Positions 7,016 to 7,065 of a DNA stretch of 7,065 nt are shown one piece after another (within the stretch, counting starts at the first letter, position 1; every line of letters starts with the position of its first letter). Below the pieces are notes generated by a model. It was not told where the DNA came from, ran no database searches, and worked only from the letters and a program-made list of their open reading frames with translations. The stretch is taken from positions 1 to 7,065 of the forward strand of contig JAEWSS010000310.1 of NCBI GenBank assembly GCA_023459755.1, in the 5' to 3' direction. Source of the stretch: Verrucomicrobiota bacterium (GTDB lineage: Bacteria > Verrucomicrobiota > Lentisphaeria > Victivallales > Victivallaceae). The position numbers and the translations under genes are program-made.

Positions 7016-7065
7016 TACTCAGCCCTCCAGTCACCGCACGGCACGCCAAACGCCCAAACCAGCAT
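7015..7065 (-). CDS. Tail of an upstream gene of the same operon (partial, frame uncertain)
   Basis: Only about 50 bases lie upstream of the HyfC-like start, too few to identify a product. In the frame given here, 16 codons ending in AFGVPCGDWRAE run into a TAA at 7017-7015 that shares one base with the next ATG, a typical coupling arrangement. A second frame would end with TGA at 7033-7031, leaving a 15-base gap. A third stays open past the HyfC-like start. By comparison with hyf gene order, the preceding gene would be expected to encode a HyfB-like (NuoL-type) antiporter subunit; this is inferred from context alone, since the residues visible are not diagnostic. Confidence 0.3.
   Translation of the reverse strand: MLVWAFGVPCGDWRAE
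7024..7028 (-). promoter_or_regulatory. Ribosome binding site of the HyfC-like gene
   Basis: GGAGG on the minus strand, 8 bases before the ATG at 7015. It lies within the end of the upstream gene in the favoured frame, which supports translational coupling. Confidence 0.75.

Overview
The window is bacterial, gene-dense and GC-rich (clearly above 50% by eye), with strong purine-rich ribosome binding sites. It holds two unrelated blocks that converge and overlap by 4 bases near position 1610. No RNA gene, mobile element, CRISPR array or repeat family was seen, and no gap between genes exceeds 12 bases. The taxon cannot be fixed from the sequence. An anaerobic or facultative life style is plausible because of the right-hand block.

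Left block (1-1611, + strand): the C-terminal two thirds of an RNase R / RNase II family 3'-5' exoribonuclease, entering from the left edge. It has the end of a cold-shock domain, the RNB catalytic domain with all four metal-binding aspartates, and a C-terminal S1 domain.

Right block (7065 down to 1608, - strand): a tightly packed operon for a membrane complex of the hydrogenase-4 / formate hydrogenlyase / complex I superfamily. In transcription order it reads: an upstream gene tail at the window edge; a HyfC/HycD/NuoH-like membrane subunit; a HyfE-like (NuoK-related) membrane subunit; a HyfF-like (NuoL/M/N-type) antiporter subunit; a HyfG/HycE-like large subunit with a NuoC-like domain fused to a NuoD-like domain; and a HyfI/HycG/NuoB-like small subunit fused to an N-terminal two-cluster ferredoxin domain. 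Genes overlap or lie 2 to 12 bases apart, nearly all with good Shine-Dalgarno sequences, so they are almost certainly co-transcribed and translationally coupled.

The most interesting point is that the large subunit keeps the group 4 hydrogenase fold signatures but has lost all four cysteines that bind the NiFe centre: alanine and serine replace the first pair, and serine and glycine replace the second. It also ends where a hydrogenase would carry its cleavable tail. The complex therefore looks like an energy-converting hydrogenase-related (Ehr) complex, an assembly between complex I and group 4 hydrogenases with no demonstrated substrate. Its iron-sulfur chain (two ferredoxin clusters plus the NuoB-type cluster) and its ion-channel charges appear intact. 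I infer that it still couples an electron-transfer reaction of unknown chemistry to proton or sodium movement.
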